Shown here: positions 27,462-34,398 of the stretch, piece after piece
Numbering within the stretch: the first letter of the stretch is position 1
How the letters are laid out: each line of letters starts with the position of its first letter
Assembly: GCF_900765565.1 (NCBI RefSeq)
Contig: NZ_CAAFRZ010000214.1
Location: 1 to 34,885 of the forward strand
Direction: 5' to 3'
Source: an uncultured Dialister sp.
GTDB taxonomy: Bacteria > Bacillota > Negativicutes > Veillonellales > Dialisteraceae
Length of the DNA stretch: 34,885 nt
Notes under the pieces: generated by a model
Told to the model about the DNA's origin: nothing
The model's input: the letters and a program-made list of their open reading frames with translations, nothing else
Databases searched by the model: none
Program-made: the position numbers and the translations under genes

Positions 27462-28406
27462 ATGGCAAGATTTCTTGGAATAGATACCAGCTGCTACACC
27501 ACCAGTGCAGCAGTCTATGACTCTTCCGGAAAGATTCTGGGAGAAGAACGGATCGTACTGTCTGTGAAACAGGGAAGCCGCGGGCTGTCCCAGTCCAATA
27601 TGGTATTCCAGCATACGAGAAATCTTCCCCGGATCCTGCAGGAATTATCTCCTCTTCTGCAGGACATTGATGGAATCGGAGTATCTTCTTTTCCACGGAG
27701 GCGGGCAGATTCGTATATGCCCGCCTTTCTTGTTGGCAAAGGGGCGGCGTATAACCTGTCCTCCGTGCTCCATGTACCGGTCTATGAATTCAGCCACCAG
27801 GAGAACCATGCCATGGCAGCCATGGTGAAGGCGCCTTCCCTGTGGGGAAAACCATTCTACATGATTCACATGTCCGGCGGTACCATGGACGTACTTAAGG
27901 CTTCCTGGAAGGGGGAGGTCATGGATATTCAGACCCTCATGGATTCGAAGGATATCACCGCCGGCCAGTTCATCGACCGGGTGGGGGTATCCCTGGGCCT
28001 TTCCTTCCCCTGCGGCAGGGAACTGGAAAAACTGGCCCTCTCCGGCAGCAGTACTTACCATATTCCCCGGTCTTCCGTGAAAGGGGCCTTCAGCTTCTCC
28101 GGGCCTGAGACAAAAGTGGAGCGGGATATCCAAACCGGGAAATACAGAAAAGAAGACATAGCAGAAGGGGTTCTCGAACATATCGGAAAAGCCCTGGATA
28201 AGGAACTCCGCACCATTCCCTTCGAAGAGGGCATGCCCTTCATCGCCGTAGGCGGAGTCCTGGCAAATCGATACCTCCGGAAGAGATTGGATGAGATTCT
28301 CCGCTCCCTTCACCTGGTGCCCTTCTTTGCATCGCCAGATGTGAGCAGTGATAATGCCACAGGCAATGCTTTCGGGGCGTATATGAGGCATGAAGGTAGT
28401 CGGTAA
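27462..28406 (+). CDS. TsaD/Kae1-like (peptidase M22 family) paralog
   Basis: This 314-residue protein has the ASKHA fold of TsaD, the enzyme that makes t6A in tRNA. FLGIDTSCYTTS opens the first ATP lobe, H112 and H116 form the metal motif SHQENHAMA, HMSGGT is the phosphate loop, AVGGVLANR and SSDNATGNA (D297) complete the iron and ATP sites. The overall sequence is clearly divergent from canonical TsaD. A copy in the nusB neighbourhood is typical of Clostridia and Negativicutes, in addition to the true tsaD elsewhere, so I read it as a paralog. It may act in t6A synthesis or an unknown carbamoylation. No TsaB or TsaE gene is nearby. Confidence 0.8.
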   Translation: MARFLGIDTSCYTTSAAVYDSSGKILGEERIVLSVKQGSRGLSQSNMVFQHTRNLPRILQELSPLLQDIDGIGVSSFPRRRADSYMPAFLVGKGAAYNLSSVLHVPVYEFSHQENHAMAAMVKAPSLWGKPFYMIHMSGGTMDVLKASWKGEVMDIQTLMDSKDITAGQFIDRVGVSLGLSFPCGRELEKLALSGSSTYHIPRSSVKGAFSFSGPETKVERDIQTGKYRKEDIAEGVLEHIGKALDKELRTIPFEEGMPFIAVGGVLANRYLRKRLDEILRSLHLVPFFASPDVSSDNATGNAFGAYMRHEGSR

Positions 28407-28420
28407 GCAGTTTGCCCAAG

Positions 28421-28763
28421 CCAGTGGAAGGTTCATAAGGGTTGTGGGTCGGGCGGCGCTGCGCTGGCCCGACCGGTGCGCAGCGAACTGCTTTCGCAGG
28501 GAGCCTTTAGGCGACCGAGAACGCAGTGAGTCGCTTTCCCCGTGGGGTGGCAGGTTGACGTCGCTGCGCTCGTCAACCGGGTTGGAACGCTGCGCTTAAG
28601 AGGAAGGGGAAACCTTAGTAACGCCGCCTGCGGCAGCTTATTAAAGGGTAGTGGTGAAGCCGCTAATGCACCTTATGCCCCCGGTGCGAAGCACCCACAA
28701 CCCGGTGGACGAGCGAAGCGCAGTTCACCCACCACCCTTAGCCCCATATCAATGTTTGGGCAA
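28421..28763. repeat. Family R structured intergenic repeat, copy R4 (compound)
   Basis: This is an enlarged copy. Its 5' end GGAAGGTTCATAAGGGT matches R1. Loop hairpins are GGTCGGGC/GCCCGACC (28447-28454/28467-28474), GGTTGACG/CGTCAACC (28553-28560/28571-28578) around exactly TCGCTGCGCT, and GGTGGAC/GTTCACC (28704-28710/28723-28729), which has a G-T pair. An interior stretch GCGCTTAAGAGGAAGGGGAAAC is nearly shared with R1. The 3' half CACCTTATGCCCCC and CCACCCTTAGCCCCAT match R2 and R3. It looks like one element inserted or recombined into another. Confidence 0.78.
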
Positions 28764-28795
28764 ATGTTAACTTATTCTAAAGGAGATAGAATCCC

Positions 28796-29674
28796 ATGAT
28801 TCGGGAAATGCTGAAGGAAAAACAGGAAATCATCAATCGCCGGCTGGGGGAACTGCTGGTGCCGGACAGGAAGGAGCATAAGACCCTTTACGATGCCATG
28901 AACTACAGCCTCCTGGCAGGAGGGAAGCGGATCCGCCCCTTCCTTCTCCTCGCGGTGCTGGAGGTCCTGGGGAAGGACAGCGCTCCCTATGTGGACGCTG
29001 CCTGCGCCCTGGAGTGCATCCATACCTATTCCCTCATCCACGATGACCTGCCGGCCATGGATAACGATGATTACCGCCGGGGCCGGCTGACGAACCATAA
29101 GGTCTTCGGCGCCGGCATGGCCACCCAGGCGGGGGATGGCCTTTTGACCTTCGCTTTCCAGCTCCTGGCGGAAGATTCCCATATCCCTCCGGCAATCAGG
29201 GCGAAGCTCATTTCCATTGCCGCCAGGGCCGCCGGCCCCGCGGGCATGGTGGGAGGCCAGGCCCACGATATGGAGTCGGAAAACCGGGACCTTTCCCTGG
29301 AGGAGCTGAAAATCCTGGACGCTTCCAAAACCGGCTGCCTCCTTAAGGCGCCCGTAGAAATGGCGGCGGTCCTGGCAGGGGCCGGTGAGGAAGACAGGAA
29401 AGCTCTTTCCGACTTTGCTTCCCACCTGGGACTCCTTTTCCAGATCACCGACGATCTCTTAGACGAAAAGGGAAACCTGGAAGAAATGGGGAAAATGCCT
29501 GGGCAGGACGAAAAAGACCATAAATCCACCTTCGTCACCATCCTGGGTGTCGATAAAGCCCAGCATTATGCGGAAGAAGAAGCAGGTAAGGCAAAAGAAG
29601 TACTGCACCACCTCTCCCGTCCTGCGGATGTGCTCTGTGAACTGGTGGATTTGATGGTGAACAGGAAAAAGTAA
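28796..29674 (+). CDS. ispA: Polyprenyl (farnesyl) diphosphate synthase
   Basis: This trans-prenyltransferase has 292 residues and condenses IPP with DMAPP/GPP. The first aspartate-rich motif DDLPAMDNDD starts at D83, in the chain-length region IHTYSLIHDD, and the second, DDLLDEKG, lies near residue 220. GGKRIRP is the IPP-binding lysine/arginine region. C15 product is the likely outcome for this subgroup. AAAGGAGA precedes the ATG. In most Bacillota xseA/xseB lie before and dxs after it; both are missing here and replaced by repeats. Confidence 0.92.
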   Translation: MIREMLKEKQEIINRRLGELLVPDRKEHKTLYDAMNYSLLAGGKRIRPFLLLAVLEVLGKDSAPYVDAACALECIHTYSLIHDDLPAMDNDDYRRGRLTNHKVFGAGMATQAGDGLLTFAFQLLAEDSHIPPAIRAKLISIAARAAGPAGMVGGQAHDMESENRDLSLEELKILDASKTGCLLKAPVEMAAVLAGAGEEDRKALSDFASHLGLLFQITDDLLDEKGNLEEMGKMPGQDEKDHKSTFVTILGVDKAQHYAEEEAGKAKEVLHHLSRPADVLCELVDLMVNRKK

Positions 29675-29683
29675 AAGGTGACT

Positions 29684-29905
29684 CAAGGGTAATGCCTCCA
29701 TCCAGAGGAGGAAGGTGGCTAAGGTGACTAAAGTGGCGGAGGGGAAGGTGCGGCGCATCAAATTTAGAAAGCGCCGAGAATTTTATATATTGCGGCTTCG
29801 CCGCTGCATATAATACTTGTGCCGCTAAATGAATGGAAGCGGCACACCTGCCCTTCGGGCGAAGCCCGTTCCCCTTGAGCCACCTGAGCCACCTGAGCCA
29901 CTTTT
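29684..29905. repeat. Family B structured intergenic repeat, copy B1
   Basis: The core 29746-29849 is framed by AGGTG and CACCT. It holds three hairpins: CGGCGC/GCGCCG (29751-29756/29771-29776), GCGGC-TTC-GCCGC (29792-29804) and a 7-bp stem GTGCCGC/GCGGCAC (29819-29825/29839-29845). It is flanked by GC-rich arms and by a short tandem repeat of CTGAGCCAC (three units, about 29876-29902). No gene is seen between 29675 and 29970. Confidence 0.78.
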
Positions 29906-29970
29906 ATAAGCGTGTGCATACATTTCATCTTTAATGATATGGCTTATTTATTTCCATCAGGAGGTATCCT

Positions 29971-30819
29971 ATGTCAAACCAGAAAGTAAAAGTAAAGAAA
30001 GAACGGCTGGACGTGCTCCTGGTGGAGCAGGGATTTTTTGAGAGCCGGGAGAATGCGAAGCGCCACATTATGGAGGGCATCATTCTTGTGAATGATGTGC
30101 CCGTCGATAAAGCGGGGACGAAGGTGCCTGTGGATGCCAGGCTCCGCATCAAGGGCCACGTCATGCCCTATGTAGGCCGGGGCGGCTACAAGCTGGAAAA
30201 GGCTATTTCCACCTTCGGCATCGACCTCAAAGGGAAGGTGATGGCGGACATCGGCGCGTCCACCGGTGGATTCACGGACTGCGCTCTCCAGCACGGGGCG
30301 GCGAAGGTCTTTGCCATCGATGTGGGTACGAACCAGCTGGACTGGAAGCTCCGTTCCAATCCCCAGGTGGTGAATATGGAAAAGACCAATATCAAGGTGG
30401 TCACCGAGAACATGCTGGGGGAGCCGGTGGATTTCATTTCCACCGATGTGTCCTTTATTTCCGTAACAAAAATCATTCCCGCCGTCCATTACATCCTGAA
30501 GAAGGAAGGGGACCTGGTGATTCTCATTAAGCCCCAGTTCGAAGCAGGACGGGAAAAAGTGGGCAAAGGGGGCATCGTGAAGGACCCCAAGGTCCACGAG
30601 GAAGTGATCGCCGATACCTTGGCGGCTTTTGAGGAGGAAGGGCTCCACTGCTGGGGCCTTACGTACTCACCAATCAAGGGAGGCTCGGGAAATATTGAAT
30701 TCCTCGGCTGGATGCGGTATGATGAGCCGGAAACGGCCCTGAGGGAAGAGGATATCCGCCGGGTGGTGGAAGAAGCCCATGAGGGATTAAAGGGCAGCGG
30801 CCTTCGGCCGATTGAATAG
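29971..30819 (+). CDS. tlyA: TlyA family rRNA (cytidine-2'-O)-methyltransferase
   Basis: This protein has 282 residues. An N-terminal S4 RNA-binding domain (RLDVLLVEQGFFESRENAKRHIMEG, about residues 11-70) precedes an FtsJ-like SAM methyltransferase domain. The SAM-binding motif is ADIGASTGGFTDCAL near residue 93; catalytic-type residues lie in STDVSFISVTK and ILIKPQFEAGREKVGKGG. TlyA methylates 16S and/or 23S rRNA and, in some species, affects capreomycin sensitivity. CAGGAGG lies about 7 bases upstream. The neighbours ispA and nadK are the usual ones, but separated by repeats. Confidence 0.92.
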   Translation: MSNQKVKVKKERLDVLLVEQGFFESRENAKRHIMEGIILVNDVPVDKAGTKVPVDARLRIKGHVMPYVGRGGYKLEKAISTFGIDLKGKVMADIGASTGGFTDCALQHGAAKVFAIDVGTNQLDWKLRSNPQVVNMEKTNIKVVTENMLGEPVDFISTDVSFISVTKIIPAVHYILKKEGDLVILIKPQFEAGREKVGKGGIVKDPKVHEEVIADTLAAFEEEGLHCWGLTYSPIKGGSGNIEFLGWMRYDEPETALREEDIRRVVEEAHEGLKGSGLRPIE

Positions 30820-30835
30820 TCCGCCAGCTGATCAT

Positions 30836-31060
30836 CCATGCCTGTGAAGGGGGCATAAGGGTTGTGGTCAAGCCGTGCTGCGCTTGCTTGACCGGGTTGT
30901 GGCTTCCACATCGCTGCGCTCGTGGAAGCGGGGGCATAAGGTACATTAGCCGCCTCCGGCGGTGAACCGGCCTTATGCCTCGGTGCGAAGCGCCTGCAAC
31001 CCGGTGAATGAACGAAGCGAGATTCACCTGCCACCCTTAGCCCCATACATCCGTATGTAG
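30836..31060. repeat. Family R structured intergenic repeat, copy R5
   Basis: This copy has two consecutive 5' loop hairpins, GGTCAAGC/GCTTGACC (30866-30873/30886-30893) and GCTTCCAC/GTGGAAGC (30902-30909/30922-30929), both perfect and unrelated in sequence. The central stem GGGGGCATAAGGT pairs with GCCTTATGCCTC and is capped by CCGCC-TCC-GGCGG. A 3' loop hairpin GGTGAAT/ATTCACC (31003-31009/31022-31028) and the outer 3' arm CCACCCTTAGCCCC follow. The tail CATAC-ATCC-GTATG is a small hairpin. Confidence 0.85.
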
Positions 31061-31096
31061 AGGCCACTTATCACATTACATTGAAAGGTACATAGC

Positions 31097-31969
31097 ATGA
31101 ATTTTGGGATTTATCCGAATCTGGGAAAAGAGAATTTAAAGGAATGCCTGCAGAAGCTCTGCGGCGCCCTGGAGGCAAAGGGCATGGACTATGCTTTTCC
31201 CCTGTCCATGAAGGAGGGGCTCACGGCCCTGGGCTTTGGGAACGGGAAGTTTGAGACCATAGGGGAGCTGGGAAACAGGAATATCATTTTCTCCGTAGGC
31301 GGTGACGGCTCTTTTCTTGGGGCGGCAAGGACGTTCCGCAATTATCCGGTCCTCATGGCCGGCGTACACCTGGGGGAACTGGGATTCCTGAATTCCATCA
31401 CCTGCGGCGAACTGGATGAACGGCTGGCCCTCATTTTCCGTGGGGAATTTGAGGTAGAATCGAGGCTGTTCCTGTCGGCCACTCTGGTGAGGGAGGATGG
31501 GAAAGAAGAAAACCTGCCGGACGTGCTGAATGATGTGGTGGTGGGGCACAGTGCCATTGGCCAGCTGGCGAGGATCCGCCTTTCCATTAACCACCATTTC
31601 ATCCAGGAATACGCCGCCGACGGACTCATCATTTCCACGCCCACCGGTTCCACCGGCTATTCCCTTTCCTGCGGTGGTCCTGTGCTGGGGCCTTCGGCAA
31701 AGGAAATCATCGTGGTTCCGGTCTGCGCCCATACGCTGCAGCGGTTTTCCATGGTACTGAAGGACAGTGACCTCGTGGAAATCACGGCGCCGGAGCGGGA
31801 GAAGTCTCTCATGATTTCTTTAGATGGTGCCTGCAGCTATGCTTTCAGTAACAAAGACCGGCTCCGTATCCGGGCTATTCACAAGCCTCTCCGGTTCATC
31901 CGTTTCAGGGACCAGGATTTCTTCGGTACCATCACAAGGAAACTGGTGAGGAAAATTGTGGAAAATTGA
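31097..31969 (+). CDS. nadK: NAD kinase
   Basis: NadK phosphorylates NAD to NADP. It has 290 residues. The signature GGDGSFLGAARTF (68-80), HLGELGFLN, and the conserved STPTGSTGYSLSCGGPVL are all present; NDVVVGHSAI is the substrate-binding segment. GAAAGGT lies upstream of the ATG. argR and recN often follow in Bacillota but are absent here, where a B repeat and tRNA-Pro lie instead. Confidence 0.94.
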   Translation: MNFGIYPNLGKENLKECLQKLCGALEAKGMDYAFPLSMKEGLTALGFGNGKFETIGELGNRNIIFSVGGDGSFLGAARTFRNYPVLMAGVHLGELGFLNSITCGELDERLALIFRGEFEVESRLFLSATLVREDGKEENLPDVLNDVVVGHSAIGQLARIRLSINHHFIQEYAADGLIISTPTGSTGYSLSCGGPVLGPSAKEIIVVPVCAHTLQRFSMVLKDSDLVEITAPEREKSLMISLDGACSYAFSNKDRLRIRAIHKPLRFIRFRDQDFFGTITRKLVRKIVEN

Positions 31970-31984
31970 TGGGAAAAAGTGGCT

Positions 31985-32205
31985 GATGGGGGACGCCTTC
32001 GGCGAGGTGGCTCAAGGGTAACGGGCTGCGCCCGAGGGGGAGGTGCGGCGCACAAATTAAATAGCGCCGCAGAATATTGATTCAGCGGCTTTGCCGCGAA
32101 ATACAAACTCGTGCCGCTATATGAATTGACGCGGCACACCACCCCCCTGGCCGCAGGCCATTACCCCTCAGCCACTTCGCCGTCAGGCGTTACCCTTCAG
32201 CTACC
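31985..32205. repeat. Family B structured intergenic repeat, copy B2
   Basis: The core 32041-32140 repeats the B1 plan: AGGTG at one end and CACACC at the other; GCGGCGC/GCGCCGC (32045-32051/32064-32070); GCGGC-TTT-GCCGC (32085-32097); GTGCCGC/GCGGCAC (32111-32117/32131-32137). Outer arms GGCTCAAGGGTAA (32009-32021) and TTACCCCTCAGCC (32161-32173) pair at 11 of 13 positions. Small hairpins ACGGGC-TGC-GCCCG and TGGCC-GC-AGGCCA sit on each shoulder. Confidence 0.8.
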
Positions 32206-32264
32206 TTCTCTATTCATTTTTGTGCAGGAACAACTGTCAATTTACATATTTTTTATCATATCAC

Positions 32265-32293
32265 TTGACAATTCAGGCTGAATTGTGTATCCT
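32265..32293 (+). promoter_or_regulatory. tRNA-Pro promoter with embedded 19-base palindrome
   Basis: TTGACA (32265-32270) and TATCCT (32288-32293) have a 17-base spacer. ACAATTCAGGCTGAATTGT (32268-32286) is a perfect palindrome around a central G and covers the end of the -35 and nearly the whole spacer. That is the position of a repressor operator. I cannot assign a regulator. Confidence 0.7.
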
Positions 32294-32311
32294 ATTACTT
32301 GTAACCGATGT

Positions 32312-32388
32312 CGGGACGTAGCTCAGTTTGGTAGAGCGCTACCTTGGGGTGGTAGAGGTCGCATGTTCGAATCATGTCGTTCCGACCA
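32312..32388 (+). tRNA. tRNA-Pro (anticodon GGG)
   Basis: The acceptor stem CGGGACG/CGTTCCG (one G-U pair), D arm, anticodon stem CTACC/GGTAG with loop TTGGGGT (anticodon GGG, reads CCC and CCU) and T arm with TTCGAAT are complete. The terminal CCA is encoded. C1-G72 and A73 are the usual tRNA-Pro identity bases. A T7 run follows at 32390 and may end the transcript, though no separate stem is present. Confidence 0.95.
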
Positions 32389-32443
32389 CTTTTTTTATTT
32401 TCACACATTCATTTTTTTCTATTGATAAAGTGAGGTCTTTCAA

Positions 32444-33304
32444 TTGAACAGAGTCAAATCGGTGATCCTGCTGACACTGCTCAGTGTCATTCTCATGGCC
32501 ATCGGCGGCGTGGTCGGCGGCCGCAGCGGGGCGCTCACCATGCTTCTTATTTCCTTTGGCATTAACTTCTACACCTACTGGAACTGTGACAAGATGGCGC
32601 TCAATGCCTACAATGCCCAGCCTCTTTCTGAAAAGGATGTGCCGGAACTCTTCGAACTGGTCCGGGAACTGACCACGAAAGCCCACATGCCCATGCCAAG
32701 GCTCTACGTGATTCCTACGGAAGTACCGAATGCCTTTGCCACCGGGAGAAATGAAAACCACGCTGCCGTGGCAGTGACGGAGGGTATCCTTTCCATGCTT
32801 AACCGGGATGAACTGGCAGGAGTTTTAAGTCATGAGTTGTCACATATCCGCCATCGTGATACACTGATTATGACGCTGGCTGCTTCCATTGCAACAGCTA
32901 TCAGCTATATCGCCAATATTGCCCAGTGGGCCGCCTTTTTCGGCGGCGCCCGTGATGAAGATGGCAACCGGTCCAATCCCATTGCCCTTCTCGTGACCAT
33001 CGTAGTGGCCCCCCTGGCGGCTACCCTGATCCAGCTGGCCCTGTCCCGGTCCCGGGAATTCATGGCCGACGCTACGGGTGCTGAGATTTCCGGAAAGCCC
33101 CTGGCCCTGGCCAATGCCCTTTTAAAACTGGACGCTTATGCCCATCATCGGGTCATGGCCAATGCCACACCGGCTACGGAAGACCTTTTCATTATCAATC
33201 CACTGGCGGGAGCCGGCGGTATGGCGAACCTGTTCTCAACGCATCCTTCCACGGAGGAGCGTGTGGAAAAGCTGCGTGAAATTGCAGCAAAAATGCATTC
33301 TTAA
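32444..33304 (+). CDS. htpX: Membrane zinc metalloprotease HtpX
   Basis: HtpX is an M48 membrane protease acting on misfolded membrane proteins. It has 286 residues. Two N-terminal transmembrane segments (residues 7-26 and 30-46) precede the catalytic HELSH motif (130-134). The third zinc ligand is the glutamate in SREFMADATGA near residue 206, and two more hydrophobic segments lie at about 140-165 and 175-200. The initiation codon is TTG 32444, with GAGGT about 8 bases upstream; the residues NRVKSVILL match the family start. ndk follows after 18 bases. Confidence 0.93.
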   Translation: MNRVKSVILLTLLSVILMAIGGVVGGRSGALTMLLISFGINFYTYWNCDKMALNAYNAQPLSEKDVPELFELVRELTTKAHMPMPRLYVIPTEVPNAFATGRNENHAAVAVTEGILSMLNRDELAGVLSHELSHIRHRDTLIMTLAASIATAISYIANIAQWAAFFGGARDEDGNRSNPIALLVTIVVAPLAATLIQLALSRSREFMADATGAEISGKPLALANALLKLDAYAHHRVMANATPATEDLFIINPLAGAGGMANLFSTHPSTEERVEKLREIAAKMHS

Positions 33305-33322
33305 TTAAGGAGGGTCATATTT

Positions 33323-33742
33323 ATGGCTGACATTCAGAAAACTCTTGTACTCGTAAAACCGGACGGCGTGAAGAAACACATCTGCGGCGAAGTGATTTCC
33401 CGTTTCGAAAGAAAAGGCCTGTCCATCCATGCAATCAAAATGATCCAGGTTCCTGTTGAACTGGCTGAAGAACACTACGCTGAACATAAGGGCAAAGGCT
33501 TCTTCAAGGCTCTCATCGACTTCATCACCTCCGGTCCTGTACTGGCTATGGTTATCGAAGGCGAAAATGCAGTAGCAGCAGTTCGTCAGATCAACGGCGC
33601 TACGAACCCCCTGGAAGCCGTACCGGGATCCATCCGCGGCGACTTCGCTACCTCCATCGATGAAAACGTAGTACACGCTTCTGATGCTCCGGAAACAGCA
33701 GCAAGAGAAATTGCTCTCTGGTTCCCTGAATTGAAGAAATAA
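33323..33742 (+). CDS. ndk: Nucleoside diphosphate kinase
   Basis: Ndk transfers the gamma phosphate between nucleoside triphosphates and diphosphates. It has 139 residues. KTLVLVKPDGV opens the protein and the phosphohistidine is H118 in NVVHASDAPE; RGDFATSI is the nucleotide-binding segment. A strong binding site AAGGAGGG lies upstream. Codon choice is richer in GCT, GTT and CGT than in the neighbours, as for a highly expressed gene. Confidence 0.96.
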   Translation: MADIQKTLVLVKPDGVKKHICGEVISRFERKGLSIHAIKMIQVPVELAEEHYAEHKGKGFFKALIDFITSGPVLAMVIEGENAVAAVRQINGATNPLEAVPGSIRGDFATSIDENVVHASDAPETAAREIALWFPELKK

Positions 33743-33752
33743 GGTGACTGTC

Positions 33753-34256
33753 ATGGCAAAGGTATATACACGTACCGGCGATAAGGGCAAAACAAGCCTC
33801 TACACCGGTGAAAGGGTATCCAAGGGAAGTCTCCGTGTCGAAACATACGGCACCGTGGATGAAGCTGATTCCGTTCTGGGCGAAGCCCGTGCTTTTGCAG
33901 TTCATGACAATGTGAAAGAAACGATTTATAAACTTCAGAAGGAACTGTGGCTTCTCATGGCTGATGTGGCAAGCCAGGGCAAGGAACCGAACATTACGGC
34001 AGACCATGTAACAAACCTGGAACACATCATCGACAAGTACACCGAGTCCCTGACGCCCCTGGACCATTTCCTGGTTCCCGGAGACACCCAGAGCTCTTCC
34101 TTCCTCGACGTAGCCCGCACCGTGGTGCGCCGGGCTGAAAGAGACATGTGGCGTCTCGCCGAGACTGAAGACGTTCACGAAGTGGACATCCGCTACCTGA
34201 ACCGGCTCTCGGACCTCTGCTTCACCCTGGCCCGCTACGAGGCTGAAGTGAAATAA
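33753..34256 (+). CDS. PduO-type cob(I)alamin adenosyltransferase
   Basis: This enzyme makes adenosylcobalamin from cob(I)alamin and ATP. It has 167 residues, a five-helix bundle of the PduO/MMAB type. The N-terminal ATP motif TRTGDKGKTSLYTGERV, the VDEADSVLGEARA region and the SSFLDVARTVVRRAERD active-site helix are clear. I start at ATG 33753 with AAGGTGA upstream; an in-frame GTG at 33744 lies within that site. It fits with the upper corrin pathway encoded at 4200-10827, implying B12 use by the cell. Confidence 0.92.
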   Translation: MAKVYTRTGDKGKTSLYTGERVSKGSLRVETYGTVDEADSVLGEARAFAVHDNVKETIYKLQKELWLLMADVASQGKEPNITADHVTNLEHIIDKYTESLTPLDHFLVPGDTQSSSFLDVARTVVRRAERDMWRLAETEDVHEVDIRYLNRLSDLCFTLARYEAEVK

Positions 34257-34272
34257 TTCATTTCGATCTTTT

Positions 34273-34308
34273 GGGAGATATTCAAGACATTGAATGTCTC
34301 CCTTTTTT
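34273..34308 (+). terminator. Intrinsic terminator after the adenosyltransferase gene
   Basis: GGGAGA and ATTCAA (34273-34285) pair with TTGAAT and TCTCCC (34290-34302) with one mismatch and a GACA loop, followed by T6. Confidence 0.95.
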
Positions 34309-34339
34309 ATTCTATAATGATTGGGATTGCTAAAAAATA

Positions 34340-34398
34340 GAATTGAGATTTGAATTGAGATTTGAGGAAAGAGAATTGAGTCTCCGCGGCTGCGCCGC
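34340..34398. repeat. Low-complexity edge of the right-hand repeat array
   Basis: GAATTGAGATTT is repeated in tandem (34340-34363) with a further GAATTGAG at 34373-34380, then GCGGC-TGC-GCCGC. The same motif occurs inverted at 12938-12960 and in part at 10839-10852, always at the edge of a non-coding block. Confidence 0.6.

Noticed and set aside
28421..28763. Insertion sequence remnants
   Set aside because: The inverted repeats suggest this, but no transposase fragment is readable in any frame. A non-autonomous element remains possible and is discussed under the repeats.
17961..31060. CRISPR array
   Set aside because: The repeats are long, structured and separated by whole genes; there are no short direct repeats with uniform unique spacers and no cas genes.
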